DNA of 46,144 nucleotides from an uncultured Eggerthellaceae bacterium. GTDB lineage: Bacteria > Actinomycetota > Coriobacteriia > Coriobacteriales > Eggerthellaceae. The DNA is taken from assembly GCA_934648845.1 (NCBI GenBank), contig CAKUFS010000017.1:1-46144 (forward strand), given 5' to 3'. The notes under the pieces were generated by a model. The model searched no databases, was not told the DNA's origin, and was given only the letters and a program-made list of their open reading frames with translations. Positions 26,099 through 34,469 of the stretch are shown one piece after another. Position 1 is the stretch's first letter, and every line of letters begins with the position of its first letter. Position numbers and translations under genes: made by a program.

Positions 26099-28459
26099 CT
26101 AAGCCGGCAGCTCGCCCGTTTCCAGCAGCCGCAAGAACGCCGATTCATCCAAAACGGCAACACCCAGCGAAAGCGCCTTATCCAACTTCGAACCAGCCGC
26201 TTCACCTGCAACAACGTAACTTGTCTTCTTCGACACGCTGCCGCTCACCTTCGCACCCATCGCCTTCAGACGCTCGCCTGCCTCGTCGCGCGTCATGCCG
26301 CTTTGCACCAAGCTGCCGGTAAGCACGAACGTCAGGCCCGCCAGCTCGTCGGTAACGTTTGCCGCCGCGGTCGCATCGGCCTGCATGTTCACACCCAGCT
26401 TGCCCAGGCGCTCAATGGTGGCCGCATTGTCGGGCGTGCGCAAGAAAACCCAGATAGAGTGGGCAATTTTCTCGCCAATGCCATCGATGGCCGCCATGCT
26501 TTCCTCGGTTGCCGCCATCAACGATTCCATACTGGGGTAGTTGCGCGCAATGACCTGCGCCATGTTCTTCCCCACGTGGCGGATGCCAATGCCGTTGATC
26601 ACGCGCCAAAAGTCGCGCGTCTTGCTTTCCTGAATGGCCGCCGCCAGCTTGCCGGCTGTTTTCTTGCCCAGCGTAATGGCTTCGCCGTCTTTATTCGTGC
26701 GCCCCGTGCCCAGCAGGGAAAGCTCCACGGCATCCAGCGTGTAGAAATCAGCCACGTCTCGCACGCGGCCCGCCTTCAACAAATGTCCGATGATTTCCTC
26801 ACCCATACCGTCGATATCCATGGCCTCGCGGCTAGCCCAATGAATCAATCGCTCAGCCGCCTGAGCAGGGCAATCAATGGAAATGCAGCGATAATCCACT
26901 TCGCCTTCCTCGCGCACCACATGGCTTTTGCAGCTGGGGCACTCCGTTGGCATGGTCCACACGTGCGCGTCTTGCGGACGCAGCGACAGCACCGGACCCA
27001 AAATTTCGGGGATGACATCGCCCGCCTTGCGCACGATAACGGTGTCGCCCACGCGCACATCTTTGCGCTGGACCTCGTCCACGTTGTGCAGCGTGGCGCG
27101 CGCCACCACCGAACCGGCCACCGTCACAGGCGCCAGCTCTGCCACCGGCGTGAGTTTGCCGGTGCGTCCCACCTGCACCGTAATATCGCGCAGGAGCGTA
27201 GTTTTTTCCTCGGGCGGGAACTTGAAGGCAATGGCCCAGCGCGGCGCGCGGGACGTAAAGCCCATGGCATCTTGCTGGTCGAAGTTGTTCACTTTCACCA
27301 CCACGCCATCGATGTCGTAGGCAAGCGCATCGCGACGCTTCAACGCATCGACGCAAAAATCGCGTACTTCCTGGGCTTTCGTGCACAGCTTCACATCGGG
27401 ATTCACATGGAAACCCGCCGCGCGCAGCCACTGCAACAGCTCCCACTGGCTGCTCACATCAAGCGCGCGCTGGTCGGCAATAGCGTACATGAACGTTGCT
27501 AAATCGCGCTGCGCCGTAATGCCCGGGTCCTTTTGACGAAGCGATCCCGCCGCCGCGTTGCGCGGATTCGCGAAACCCTGCTTGCCCGCCAGCTCGGCTT
27601 CGGCATTCAACGCGGCAAAGCTGCTCTTGGGCATGTAGATTTCGCCGCGCAGCTCAAGCGAGCCTTCCGGGCGCGTGATAAGCGCCGCAGCATCAGACGC
27701 AAGCGCAAGCGGAATGTCGGCAACACTGCGGATGTTCACGGTCACGTCTTCGCCGGTAACGCCATCACCGCGCGTGGCGGCGCGCACCAAACGGCCGTTA
27801 TCGTACGTGAGCGCAATGGACGAGCCGTCGATTTTCAGCTCACAGCACAGAGGCACCATGCGGCCGAAGAAATCCTGCACGCGCGTCATCCACGCGTCCA
27901 GTTCGTCCAGGTCCATAGCGTTATCCAGCGAGTACATGCGCTGCTCGTGCGTAACAGGGCTGAACTGCTCGCTTACGTAGCCACCCACGCGTTGCGTAGG
28001 GCTTGATGCGTCTGCGAACTGGGGAAACTCCTGCTCCAATCCCTTCAGCTCGCGCATAAGGGAGTCGTAGGCAGCGTCGGAGATTTCCGGCGCATCCTTC
28101 GCGTAATACAGGTACGTGTGGTGCTCGATTTCGGCGCGCAGCTTTTTGATGCGCGCAGCCGCCTCTGCTGCCGCGGGGTCTGCGGGAACAGCAGCTGCAG
28201 AAGAAACAGGCGAAGCGCCCGAGATTCCAGCAGCACCTTCACCGTCAAGCGCTTCGAGCGCAGCGAGCGCTTCCGTGCCGACCACCTCTCCATCAGCGCC
28301 TTCGCCAGCGGGCGTTTCACCGGCGATTGCCGGGTTCGTCGTAATCGTTTCGCCAACCGCTCCTGCGGCAGCTGTTTCATCAGCGACGATATCGGCCGCC
28401 TGCATCGCGTCATCCGCGGAATCCATATCGAAATCGAACAAACTTGCTTGTTCAGTCAT
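26099..28459 (-). CDS. ligA: NAD+-dependent DNA ligase
   Basis: LigA seals nicks during replication and repair using NAD+. The 786-residue protein begins with a roughly 80-residue Ala/Glu/Gly-rich extension not found in standard 670-residue ligases. It then has domain Ia, the adenylation lysine in CCELKIDGS near 209, the OB fold, a zinc finger (CPSCKSHV and YRCISIDCP near 506-530), helix-hairpin-helix motifs (IDGMGEEI, INGIGIRHVG, IDGIGEKIA) and a C-terminal BRCT domain from about 707. AGGTGG lies upstream of the ATG. Confidence 0.96.
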   Translation of the reverse strand: MTEQASLFDFDMDSADDAMQAADIVADETAAAGAVGETITTNPAIAGETPAGEGADGEVVGTEALAALEALDGEGAAGISGASPVSSAAAVPADPAAAEAAARIKKLRAEIEHHTYLYYAKDAPEISDAAYDSLMRELKGLEQEFPQFADASSPTQRVGGYVSEQFSPVTHEQRMYSLDNAMDLDELDAWMTRVQDFFGRMVPLCCELKIDGSSIALTYDNGRLVRAATRGDGVTGEDVTVNIRSVADIPLALASDAAALITRPEGSLELRGEIYMPKSSFAALNAEAELAGKQGFANPRNAAAGSLRQKDPGITAQRDLATFMYAIADQRALDVSSQWELLQWLRAAGFHVNPDVKLCTKAQEVRDFCVDALKRRDALAYDIDGVVVKVNNFDQQDAMGFTSRAPRWAIAFKFPPEEKTTLLRDITVQVGRTGKLTPVAELAPVTVAGSVVARATLHNVDEVQRKDVRVGDTVIVRKAGDVIPEILGPVLSLRPQDAHVWTMPTECPSCKSHVVREEGEVDYRCISIDCPAQAAERLIHWASREAMDIDGMGEEIIGHLLKAGRVRDVADFYTLDAVELSLLGTGRTNKDGEAITLGKKTAGKLAAAIQESKTRDFWRVINGIGIRHVGKNMAQVIARNYPSMESLMAATEESMAAIDGIGEKIAHSIWVFLRTPDNAATIERLGKLGVNMQADATAAANVTDELAGLTFVLTGSLVQSGMTRDEAGERLKAMGAKVSGSVSKKTSYVVAGEAAGSKLDKALSLGVAVLDESAFLRLLETGELPA

Positions 28460-28631
28460 AATCCACCTTCTTGGTAGTGCTTTAACAGCGGCCCCAACAG
28501 CAGCTTCAACAACATCTAAACGGCGCGTGACAATTACGATTTCGGGCGCGCGTTCCAGCTCCGCCGCTTCGCCGCCCCAGCATTCCCGAGCCGCTGTGCC
28601 CTGGCAATTTTATCAGGAGTTCTGGGCGCGA

Positions 28632-29705
28632 TTAACGGTGCGCCAGCAATTCCTGAATTGAAACGGGAATACAATCGATGACATCTTCGGGAATGACGCT
28701 CGCCACACCCAACCGACGCGCTGCTTCATTGCCCGCATCGGCATGAAGACGCGTGCCCAGAACTGCCGCTTGAACAGGAGAAAGACCCTGCGCAAGAAGC
28801 GCCGCGATAATGCCCGCCAGCACATCGCCCGTTCCCGCTTTCGCCAACGCGGGCGTCCCTTTGTCCATAAGGTACGTGTCGCTGCCGTGCACCACCACCG
28901 TTTCCGGACCCTTCAGAACTACCGTTGCAGCGTACGCATCGGCAAGCAAATGGGCTGCGGCGAGCTGTTGCGCGATATCCGCCTGGGATTCCCGGCAAGC
29001 GCCCACCCAAGCACCCTGACTGGCACCCGCCGAAGCTTCCCCGCAGACTTCCGCTCGGGATTCCTGTGACGCGCTCCGACGACCTTCCTGGCGTTCATCC
29101 TGCTCGACGTTTTCCTGCTCATCTTGATTCGCATTTTGCCAGGAATCGATATAGTCCCTGTTCAACGCACCCATCAATCGGCTTGCCTCGCCCGCATGCG
29201 GCGTAAGAACCAAGGGCGTTCCCGCCCCCGATGCAGCGCGGGCATGCAGAAAATCGGAGCCTTCGCTTGCCATCAGGCGCGCCAAGCCCGAAAGAGCACC
29301 GGCATCTACCACCACGGAAACATTGCGCGCCAAAACGGTGCGCAAAAGCCGCAGCTCACAGGGGTCTTCCCCGCTAAAGCCGCATCCAATCAGCACCGCC
29401 ATCGGATGCCCGGCGGAGGTTTCCGCCTTCTGCAACGCCTGGTCAAACGCTTGCTCATCCCAAGCGCGTACAACAAGCGACGGACCGCCCGAGCGCACCG
29501 TGGCAACCGATTCCGGCGCACACCACACTTGCGTGTAGCCGGCTCCGGCGCGCTGGCCCGCACGCGATGCAAGCACGGCCGCGCCCGGATATTGCGCGCT
29601 GCCGCCCACCACGTTCAGCGTTCCACGCGTGTATTTATTGGCATCCGATTTCGGCAGCGGAATCAACGCAGCCAGGTCAGCATCGAAAAAGCGCAGCTCA
29701 GCCAC
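28632..29705 (-). CDS. nnrD: ADP-dependent (S)-NAD(P)H-hydrate dehydratase
   Basis: NnrD repairs hydrated NAD(P)H using ADP. The 357-residue ribokinase-fold protein shows KYTRGTLNVVGGSAQYPGAA near 23-42, LTPHAGEASRLMG and the phosphate-binding AKAGTGDVLAGIIAALLAQG near 285-305. A hydrophilic insertion of about 60 residues rich in Gln, Glu, Ser and Arg (about 187-248) interrupts the domain. The epimerase partner NnrE, often fused, is absent from this polypeptide. The start is GTG 29705; the acpS stop codon lies 2 bases upstream, so the two are coupled. Confidence 0.93.
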   Translation of the reverse strand: MAELRFFDADLAALIPLPKSDANKYTRGTLNVVGGSAQYPGAAVLASRAGQRAGAGYTQVWCAPESVATVRSGGPSLVVRAWDEQAFDQALQKAETSAGHPMAVLIGCGFSGEDPCELRLLRTVLARNVSVVVDAGALSGLARLMASEGSDFLHARAASGAGTPLVLTPHAGEASRLMGALNRDYIDSWQNANQDEQENVEQDERQEGRRSASQESRAEVCGEASAGASQGAWVGACRESQADIAQQLAAAHLLADAYAATVVLKGPETVVVHGSDTYLMDKGTPALAKAGTGDVLAGIIAALLAQGLSPVQAAVLGTRLHADAGNEAARRLGVASVIPEDVIDCIPVSIQELLAHR

Positions 29706-29707
29706 GG

Positions 29708-30451
29708 CTACTCGCCGCTTTCTTGCGTGCGAGCCGGGGCATTAGCAGCAGCGCCCGCATCCAGCGCGACATCCAGCAGCTCACCAGCAACGGCAGCAGC
29801 GCCGCCTTCCCCGGGCGCATCCTCTCGGGGGGCGCCTTCTCCAGGCGCATCCACCCCAAGCGCGTTTTCTCGGGGGACGCCTTCCTCGGGCGCACCAGAT
29901 TCTCCTGCCACGTCGTCGATGTCGTCAAGCATGTTGCGCAGCTCCTTGAACTGGCGCGATAGCTCAATCATGGGATCTTCGGGCGCAGGCGGCGCCACAG
30001 AATCATCGGTGATGGCCATAGCGCATGCGACTGCCTCGGCGTGCGTGTAGGAAAGCGAGATGGGGATCTCCGTGATTTTTTGCTGCCGCGCGATTTCCTT
30101 CACGGCGCCGTGCAGCACCACGAAGGGTCGTCCCTTTACATTGCGACGAACCTCAACGCTGCGCGGATCGCACGTACCCCATCCGAAGCCGGTGCCCAAC
30201 GCTTTCAACACCGCCTCTTTTGCAGCAAAACGCGTAGCATAGTGGATTTCCGGGCTGGCCATGCTGTCGCAATAGGCCTGCTCATCGGCGGTAAAGACGC
30301 GCGCCTTGAAACGCGGTGCGCGTTTTAGCACAGCCGCCATACGAGCGATTTCCACGATATCAACGCCCAGACCCACCTGGTTTTCAAGCCCCTGCGCCAC
30401 GGGAGTGGCCGCGGCAACCGGCGCTGTTTTCTTGCTCTTTTTCGGACACAT
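29708..30451 (-). CDS. acpS: Holo-[acyl-carrier-protein] synthase with long acidic C-terminal extension
   Basis: AcpS transfers 4'-phosphopantetheine from CoA to apo-ACP. The core (about residues 25-150) has the Mg-binding GLGVDIVEIARM and RFAAKEAVLKALGTG and the C-terminal ISLSYTHAEAVACAMA. Normal AcpS is about 120-130 residues; this one is 247. The extra tail is acidic and Gly/Pro-rich, with repeated units such as GVPRENALGVDAPGEG and APREDAPGEGG. The tail keeps frame to a stop adjacent to nnrD. GGGAG precedes the ATG. The acpS-nnrD pairing is common in bacteria. Confidence 0.92.
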   Translation of the reverse strand: MCPKKSKKTAPVAAATPVAQGLENQVGLGVDIVEIARMAAVLKRAPRFKARVFTADEQAYCDSMASPEIHYATRFAAKEAVLKALGTGFGWGTCDPRSVEVRRNVKGRPFVVLHGAVKEIARQQKITEIPISLSYTHAEAVACAMAITDDSVAPPAPEDPMIELSRQFKELRNMLDDIDDVAGESGAPEEGVPRENALGVDAPGEGAPREDAPGEGGAAAVAGELLDVALDAGAAANAPARTQESGE

Positions 30452-30799
30452 ACTGCTCCCTGCTTATCTTGATTCATCCCCTATCAGGGATTATTCGCCA
30501 CCTGGGCATTATTCGTTTTCGCGTTACCCGCCCATCGCCAACGGCGCATTGGCAAGCTGCCCAACGCTCAAATATCACCTGTTCAGCAGCTTGGATATTC
30601 GCTTATGTTGTTCGTTTTTCTTTTCGTCCCATTTTACGGCAAAATAGAGCGCTTCCACTAACGTAGACGAAGTCTCTTCCGTGATTCCATTTCGTTTCTG
30701 CTCCGCACGTCAGGAACGCCCTCCCGCCTTCGTCCGTCCCTCCGCACCACCTACCCCCTTCACCCATACTTTTCGGTCCTTTTTCCACTCTCATAATTT

Positions 30800-31034
30800 A
30801 TGTTGTTGGATTTTGGGGTCGAAATTCGAAGTTGTGATAGGTTGGAAGTAGGTCGAAATCTGAAATCAGACGAACATCATGATGCATCTCAACAGAGCAT
30901 AATGTTGACCTGGGCTTTTGCAGAAGCACTTTTTATCGCAACCGAACTCGACCCGAAAAATACCCCAAATTGAAGCGAGCACCTACTTCCAACCTGCATC
31001 AACTTCGAATTTGAAGGCTGTTTTTCAACAACAT
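30800..31034 (+). repeat. Long-inverted-repeat intergenic element, copy 5
   Basis: The arms 30800-30857 and about 30977-31034 pair strongly. ATGTTGTTG faces CAACAACAT, AAATTCGAAGTTG pairs with its complement, and AGGTTGGAAGTAGGT (30838-30852) matches the complement of the right arm exactly. A mismatched internal loop lies in between. The box GACCTGGGCTTTT is at 30907-30919 on the plus strand, 107 bases from the 5' end. No gene is seen in the surrounding 30452-31224 stretch. Confidence 0.87.
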
Positions 31035-31224
31035 GACCTCAAAATCCCTTTTTCGCGCATTTCACACACCCCACACGCCAAACCTCGCGAAGCCAAGCGC
31101 GCATGCAAGCATGCTGAACACAACGCATGAGCGATCAGGGAAGCGCACGAGCAACAGAAGCGCCGCAAGCGGAACAATCCCGCAGAAATTCGAGCATAAC
31201 ACCACCACCGCAAGAGAACATAAG

Positions 31225-31260
31225 AAAAAGTGCGCCTGCCCTGCATGGGCAAGCGCACTC
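31225..31260 (-). terminator. Rho-independent terminator of the flavoenzyme operon
   Basis: On the minus strand GTGCGCTTGCCC and GGGCAGGCGCAC form a strong stem with loop ATGCA, followed by TTTTTCTT. It lies about 100 bases past the stop codon of the flavin oxidoreductase gene. Confidence 0.85.
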
Positions 31261-31359
31261 AGCTTAAAGCAATATGAACTGAACAGCCCAAGAACGCAAA
31301 CCAATCCTCAAGGTCTATTCGCCAAAAGACTCAATTCGCCCTGTCCGCATTCCCTCGCA

Positions 31360-33315
31360 TCAAACATCCAAGGCAGCATGATAGCCTTCGTACACGGCAT
31401 CGGTGATAGTGCGCGATCGCACTGCATCGCCCACCACCCGCACAAAAGGAGCAGCATCGCGCAAATCGTCCACTACATTGGTCCTGCTCACCTGACCAAT
31501 TGCAGAAATCACCGTATCGCAGGGAACAACCATTTCCGCACCATCGTGCTCACGTACAACAACGCCATCTTCCCCCACCGAAACAGCCGCTGCGTTAATC
31601 ATTACGTCAACATCGCTCTCTTCGATTTCCTTTCGGATAATGGGCTGCTGGCGCACATTGGCATTGCAGGCAATTCCGTTTTCGTTGCTTATAAGATGCA
31701 CGCGCTTGCCCTGAAGATGATAATGCAACGCACACTCGCAACCCGTCAAGCCGCCGCCCACAATAGCAATCTCCTGGCCCAGGGGAGCGTTTTCAAGGTA
31801 CAGCTCGTCCACCGTATAGACAGGAATATCGCCCTTGACAGGAATATTCAGCTTGCGAGGATAAGACCCTACAGCCACAATCACGGCATCGGCGCCAAAA
31901 TCGTCTGCAAAAGCCGCATCCACCGGGGTGTTCAAGCGCATATCAACGCCCGCTTTTTCGCAAAGAGAAGCATACGTTTGAGATAAGCGATACATATCGT
32001 GCTTGAAGGGAACAGCCTGTTCACAGCGAAGAATGCCGCCCCATGCCGAAGATGCCTCGCACAAAGTGACCGCATGGCCCCGTTGTGCCGCCGTGCGGGC
32101 GGCCACCATACCAGCAATGCCGCCGCCCACCACCAGGACTTTCTTCCGTTCGCCTTGGGGCACAGGTGTAATAGCAAGCCCTTCGATTTCGCGACCGATG
32201 CGCGGATTAATTGCACAACGCCGCGTTTGGGTCACCGGCCGCTCCGCCATGCAAACAAAGCAGCGCAGGCAACGCAGCACTTCATCACCCCGATTAGCCA
32301 TAACCTTGTTGGGAAGCTCCGGATCCGCAAGAAGAGCGCGGCCCATAACCACTAGATCAGCATCTCCCCTTGCAATAATCTCCTCCATCATCTGGGGGTC
32401 AGACAATCCGCCCAATGTCGCAACCGGCTTATTCACATGCTTCTTGATTTCCCTTGCAAGATACACATTGCAGCCGTGCGGGCGGAACATAGATGGATGA
32501 GTGATAGAGAAACCAAACTGATAGCTGCCGGCGCTTACGTGAATGATATCCACTAAATCCTCAAGAGCGCAAGCAATACGAATCCCCTCGTCAAGGTCGT
32601 AACCACCCTCAAAAAGCTCTGAACCGCTCATACGCATCTCTATGGGAGTACGAGGCCCCACCGCCGCGCGAACAGCCATCAACACCTCGCGCGCAAAGCG
32701 AATACGCCCTTCAAAACTTCCGCCATACTCATCTTGACGATGATTGAAGAAGGGGCTGAGAAACTGGTTGATAAGCCAACCATGCCCGCAATGCACCATG
32801 ACCATGTCGAAACCAGCGCGTTTCGACAAAGCAGCTTTTTCGCCATAAGCAGTAACAATGTCTTTGATTTGATCCTTAGTCAGAGCCTTCACCTTCATGT
32901 CATCAGGCCGAACACCATCGCTCGGACCATATTGGCACAACTCGCCCTTGCTCTTTTTATCGACCATATACGTACCCGCATATTGACCGGAATGGGACAG
33001 CTCAATGCTAGCCAGGGCGCCATGACGCTTAATGGCATCGGCGACGTACGTAAAAGCACCCAGCTGATTGGGGGTGGCTAAAGATAAATGCAGCATCTGC
33101 GATCCATCGGTTTCTGGATGCACTACCAGCTCTGACACGGTAACTATCGCAGCGCCGCCCTTGGCCCGCGCTTCGTAGAATCCCTGGGTACGTGGACCCG
33201 GGGTGCCCTCTGCCGTGATATCCGTTGCGCCCATAGGCGCGCTGCACATCCTGTTTCGCAAGGTCAAGCCGCACAAATCCAAAGGTTTACATAGGTTCGG
33301 ATAATCCCTTTTCAT
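31360..33315 (-). CDS. NADH:flavin oxidoreductase (OYE-like, Fe-S and FAD containing)
   Basis: This 651-residue protein has the architecture of 2,4-dienoyl-CoA reductase, trimethylamine dehydrogenase and BaiCD/BaiH-type enoate reductases. An N-terminal FMN-binding TIM barrel (NRMCSAPMGATD, VHCGHGWLINQFLSPFFNHR) is followed by a [4Fe-4S] motif C-x2-C-x2-C-x11-C near 345-365. An FAD-binding Rossmann fold (KVLVVGGGIAGMVAARTA near 391) and an NAD(P)H site (IAIVGGGLTGCECALHYHL near 515) come next. It is expected to reduce activated C=C bonds. AGGGGAG precedes ATG 33315. It follows the small Cys protein by 28 bases. The substrate cannot be read from sequence. Confidence 0.93.
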   Translation of the reverse strand: MKRDYPNLCKPLDLCGLTLRNRMCSAPMGATDITAEGTPGPRTQGFYEARAKGGAAIVTVSELVVHPETDGSQMLHLSLATPNQLGAFTYVADAIKRHGALASIELSHSGQYAGTYMVDKKSKGELCQYGPSDGVRPDDMKVKALTKDQIKDIVTAYGEKAALSKRAGFDMVMVHCGHGWLINQFLSPFFNHRQDEYGGSFEGRIRFAREVLMAVRAAVGPRTPIEMRMSGSELFEGGYDLDEGIRIACALEDLVDIIHVSAGSYQFGFSITHPSMFRPHGCNVYLAREIKKHVNKPVATLGGLSDPQMMEEIIARGDADLVVMGRALLADPELPNKVMANRGDEVLRCLRCFVCMAERPVTQTRRCAINPRIGREIEGLAITPVPQGERKKVLVVGGGIAGMVAARTAAQRGHAVTLCEASSAWGGILRCEQAVPFKHDMYRLSQTYASLCEKAGVDMRLNTPVDAAFADDFGADAVIVAVGSYPRKLNIPVKGDIPVYTVDELYLENAPLGQEIAIVGGGLTGCECALHYHLQGKRVHLISNENGIACNANVRQQPIIRKEIEESDVDVMINAAAVSVGEDGVVVREHDGAEMVVPCDTVISAIGQVSRTNVVDDLRDAAPFVRVVGDAVRSRTITDAVYEGYHAALDV

Positions 33316-33343
33316 AAAGCCCCGCTCCCCTTAATCACGCGTA

Positions 33344-33583
33344 CTACAGAATCTCTTTCAGCAATGCATCGGAATACTCGACACCATCTCGCTGGCATTG
33401 GAGCATTTTCCGACGACGCATACAGATGGGCACAACTCCTCCTTCGGGTTTTAGAAAGAAGCTTTTATAGCCGCAATTGCCATAACCGCTGCATGACACG
33501 CATTTCATATCGTTGACGGAAAATCCATCCAACACATTTTCTGTCAAACGCCTTAAAGACAAAGTATCCGACGACAAATCCAT
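33344..33583 (-). CDS. Small cysteine-containing protein, function unknown
   Basis: This 79-residue protein contains the cluster MKCVSCSGYGNCGYKS and one or two further cysteines (PICMRRRKMLQCQ). The spacing C-x2-C-x5-C could bind a metal or Fe-S cluster, but no family is recognised. AAGGGGG precedes ATG 33583. It is the first gene of a two-gene operon with the flavin oxidoreductase, so it may be a small partner or regulator of that enzyme. Confidence 0.7.
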   Translation of the reverse strand: MDLSSDTLSLRRLTENVLDGFSVNDMKCVSCSGYGNCGYKSFFLKPEGGVVPICMRRRKMLQCQRDGVEYSDALLKEIL

Positions 33584-33610
33584 GCGTTGCCCCCTTCGCG
33601 CAAATATGCC

Positions 33611-33638
33611 CTTATATCGTAAATCCTAGCATTGTCGC
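33611..33638 (-). promoter_or_regulatory. Possible promoter of the small-Cys-protein/flavoenzyme operon
   Basis: On the minus strand GCGACA (33638-33633) and TATAAG (33616-33611) are separated by 16 bases, about 28 bases upstream of the ATG at 33583. Confidence 0.35.
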
Positions 33639-33757
33639 AGGTCATAACATCGTACTACCAGGTTGATATTGCAATAATTCATACCTTTGGCTCGAAGATA
33701 GGAGCTCATAAAAACGTACAATCATTTTATTCGAAGCAATGCAGCAACTCGACACGT

Positions 33758-33767
33758 GCTATAAAAT
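33758..33767 (+). promoter_or_regulatory. Extended -10 promoter of the slyD-like gene
   Basis: TGCTATAAAA combines an upstream TG with a TATAAA -10 box, 54 bases before the ATG at 33821. No -35 is obvious, as is common for extended -10 promoters. Confidence 0.4.
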
Positions 33768-33820
33768 TGAAGCGCAATGCAATTCTTGATTTGTTGCAAA
33801 ACAAGAGAAAGGCGGCAGCT

Positions 33821-34339
33821 ATGAAACTCGGAACTACGGTAACCTTGACCTACCGGGGAACGCTCGAAGATGGCAGCATGTTTGGTTATGCCGACGCCGA
33901 AAAACCCATGGTGTTTCAAACGGGCATGGATCAAGCAATCGACGGCTTCGAAAAAGAAATCCTTACCATGAGCCAAATAGGCGAAAAGAAAACCTTCACC
34001 GTTGACCCCTACGAAGCATATGGCGAATACCTCGATGACTACACCACGCAAATTCCCCGCGATCAAATTCCCGTAGACAATATTGCGGTAGGAAAACGCA
34101 TCTGGCTTGCCAGCAGCGAAGACGGCACACCTTTGCCTGCTACCTGCATTGCGCTCGACAATGAAACTGCCACTTTTGATCTGAATCATCCACTTGCCGG
34201 CAAAAACCTGATCTTCCAAGTCGAAATCATCGACCTGCAAGAGGCTCCTAACGATTTCGTCTCCGCAGCTGAAAAAGCTCGTCGTATGAAAGAGCAGTCG
34301 AAGCTTCTCGGTGGAGACCAAGCGAGCGACTACCGCTAA
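33821..34339 (+). CDS. FKBP-type peptidyl-prolyl cis-trans isomerase (SlyD-like)
   Basis: This 172-residue protein resembles SlyD: MKLGTTVTLTYRGTLEDGSMF, KPMVFQTGMDQAIDGFEKEI, and an inserted-flap region EAYGEYLDDYTTQIPRDQIP. FNHPLAGKNL is replaced by the near-identical DLNHPLAGKNLIFQVEII. The His/Cys-rich metal tail of E. coli SlyD is missing; the tail is short and charged. GAAAGG precedes ATG 33821, and an in-frame upstream start is not supported. SlyD proteins assist maturation of metalloenzymes such as hydrogenases. The adjacent molybdoenzyme operon makes a chaperone role for it plausible, but that is inference. Confidence 0.88.
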   Translation: MKLGTTVTLTYRGTLEDGSMFGYADAEKPMVFQTGMDQAIDGFEKEILTMSQIGEKKTFTVDPYEAYGEYLDDYTTQIPRDQIPVDNIAVGKRIWLASSEDGTPLPATCIALDNETATFDLNHPLAGKNLIFQVEIIDLQEAPNDFVSAAEKARRMKEQSKLLGGDQASDYR

Positions 34340-34366
34340 GCACCATTCAACTAAACCCAAAAGTGC

Positions 34367-34417
34367 AAAAAAGCTGGCCCTTTAGCCTGAGACGACATCC
34401 CAAGCTGAAGGGCCAGC
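34367..34417 (-). terminator. Terminator of the molybdoenzyme operon
   Basis: GCTGGCCCTT and AAGGGCCAGC form a strong stem extended by AGC/GCT. On the minus strand it is followed by TTTTTT, so it ends the operon that stops at 34470. It also lies just past the convergent slyD-like gene and may block read-through from it. Confidence 0.8.
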
Positions 34418-34469
34418 AAAACTCGATAAAGCTCGGTTTTTGTGCCATTAAACTAAAAGTGCGAGCACC

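Noticed and set aside
24404..30919. Coding motif Asp-Leu-Gly-Phe shared by GACCTGGGNTTT in several element copies
   Set aside because: Copy 3 reaches a stop codon two codons later, copy 4 has a one-base shift, and flanking frames share nothing else. The box is better seen as a nucleotide motif.
8819..31034. The inverted-repeat family as classic MITEs with target-site duplications
   Set aside because: I could see no convincing direct repeats flanking any copy, and no transposase is in the window. Mobility remains possible but unsupported.
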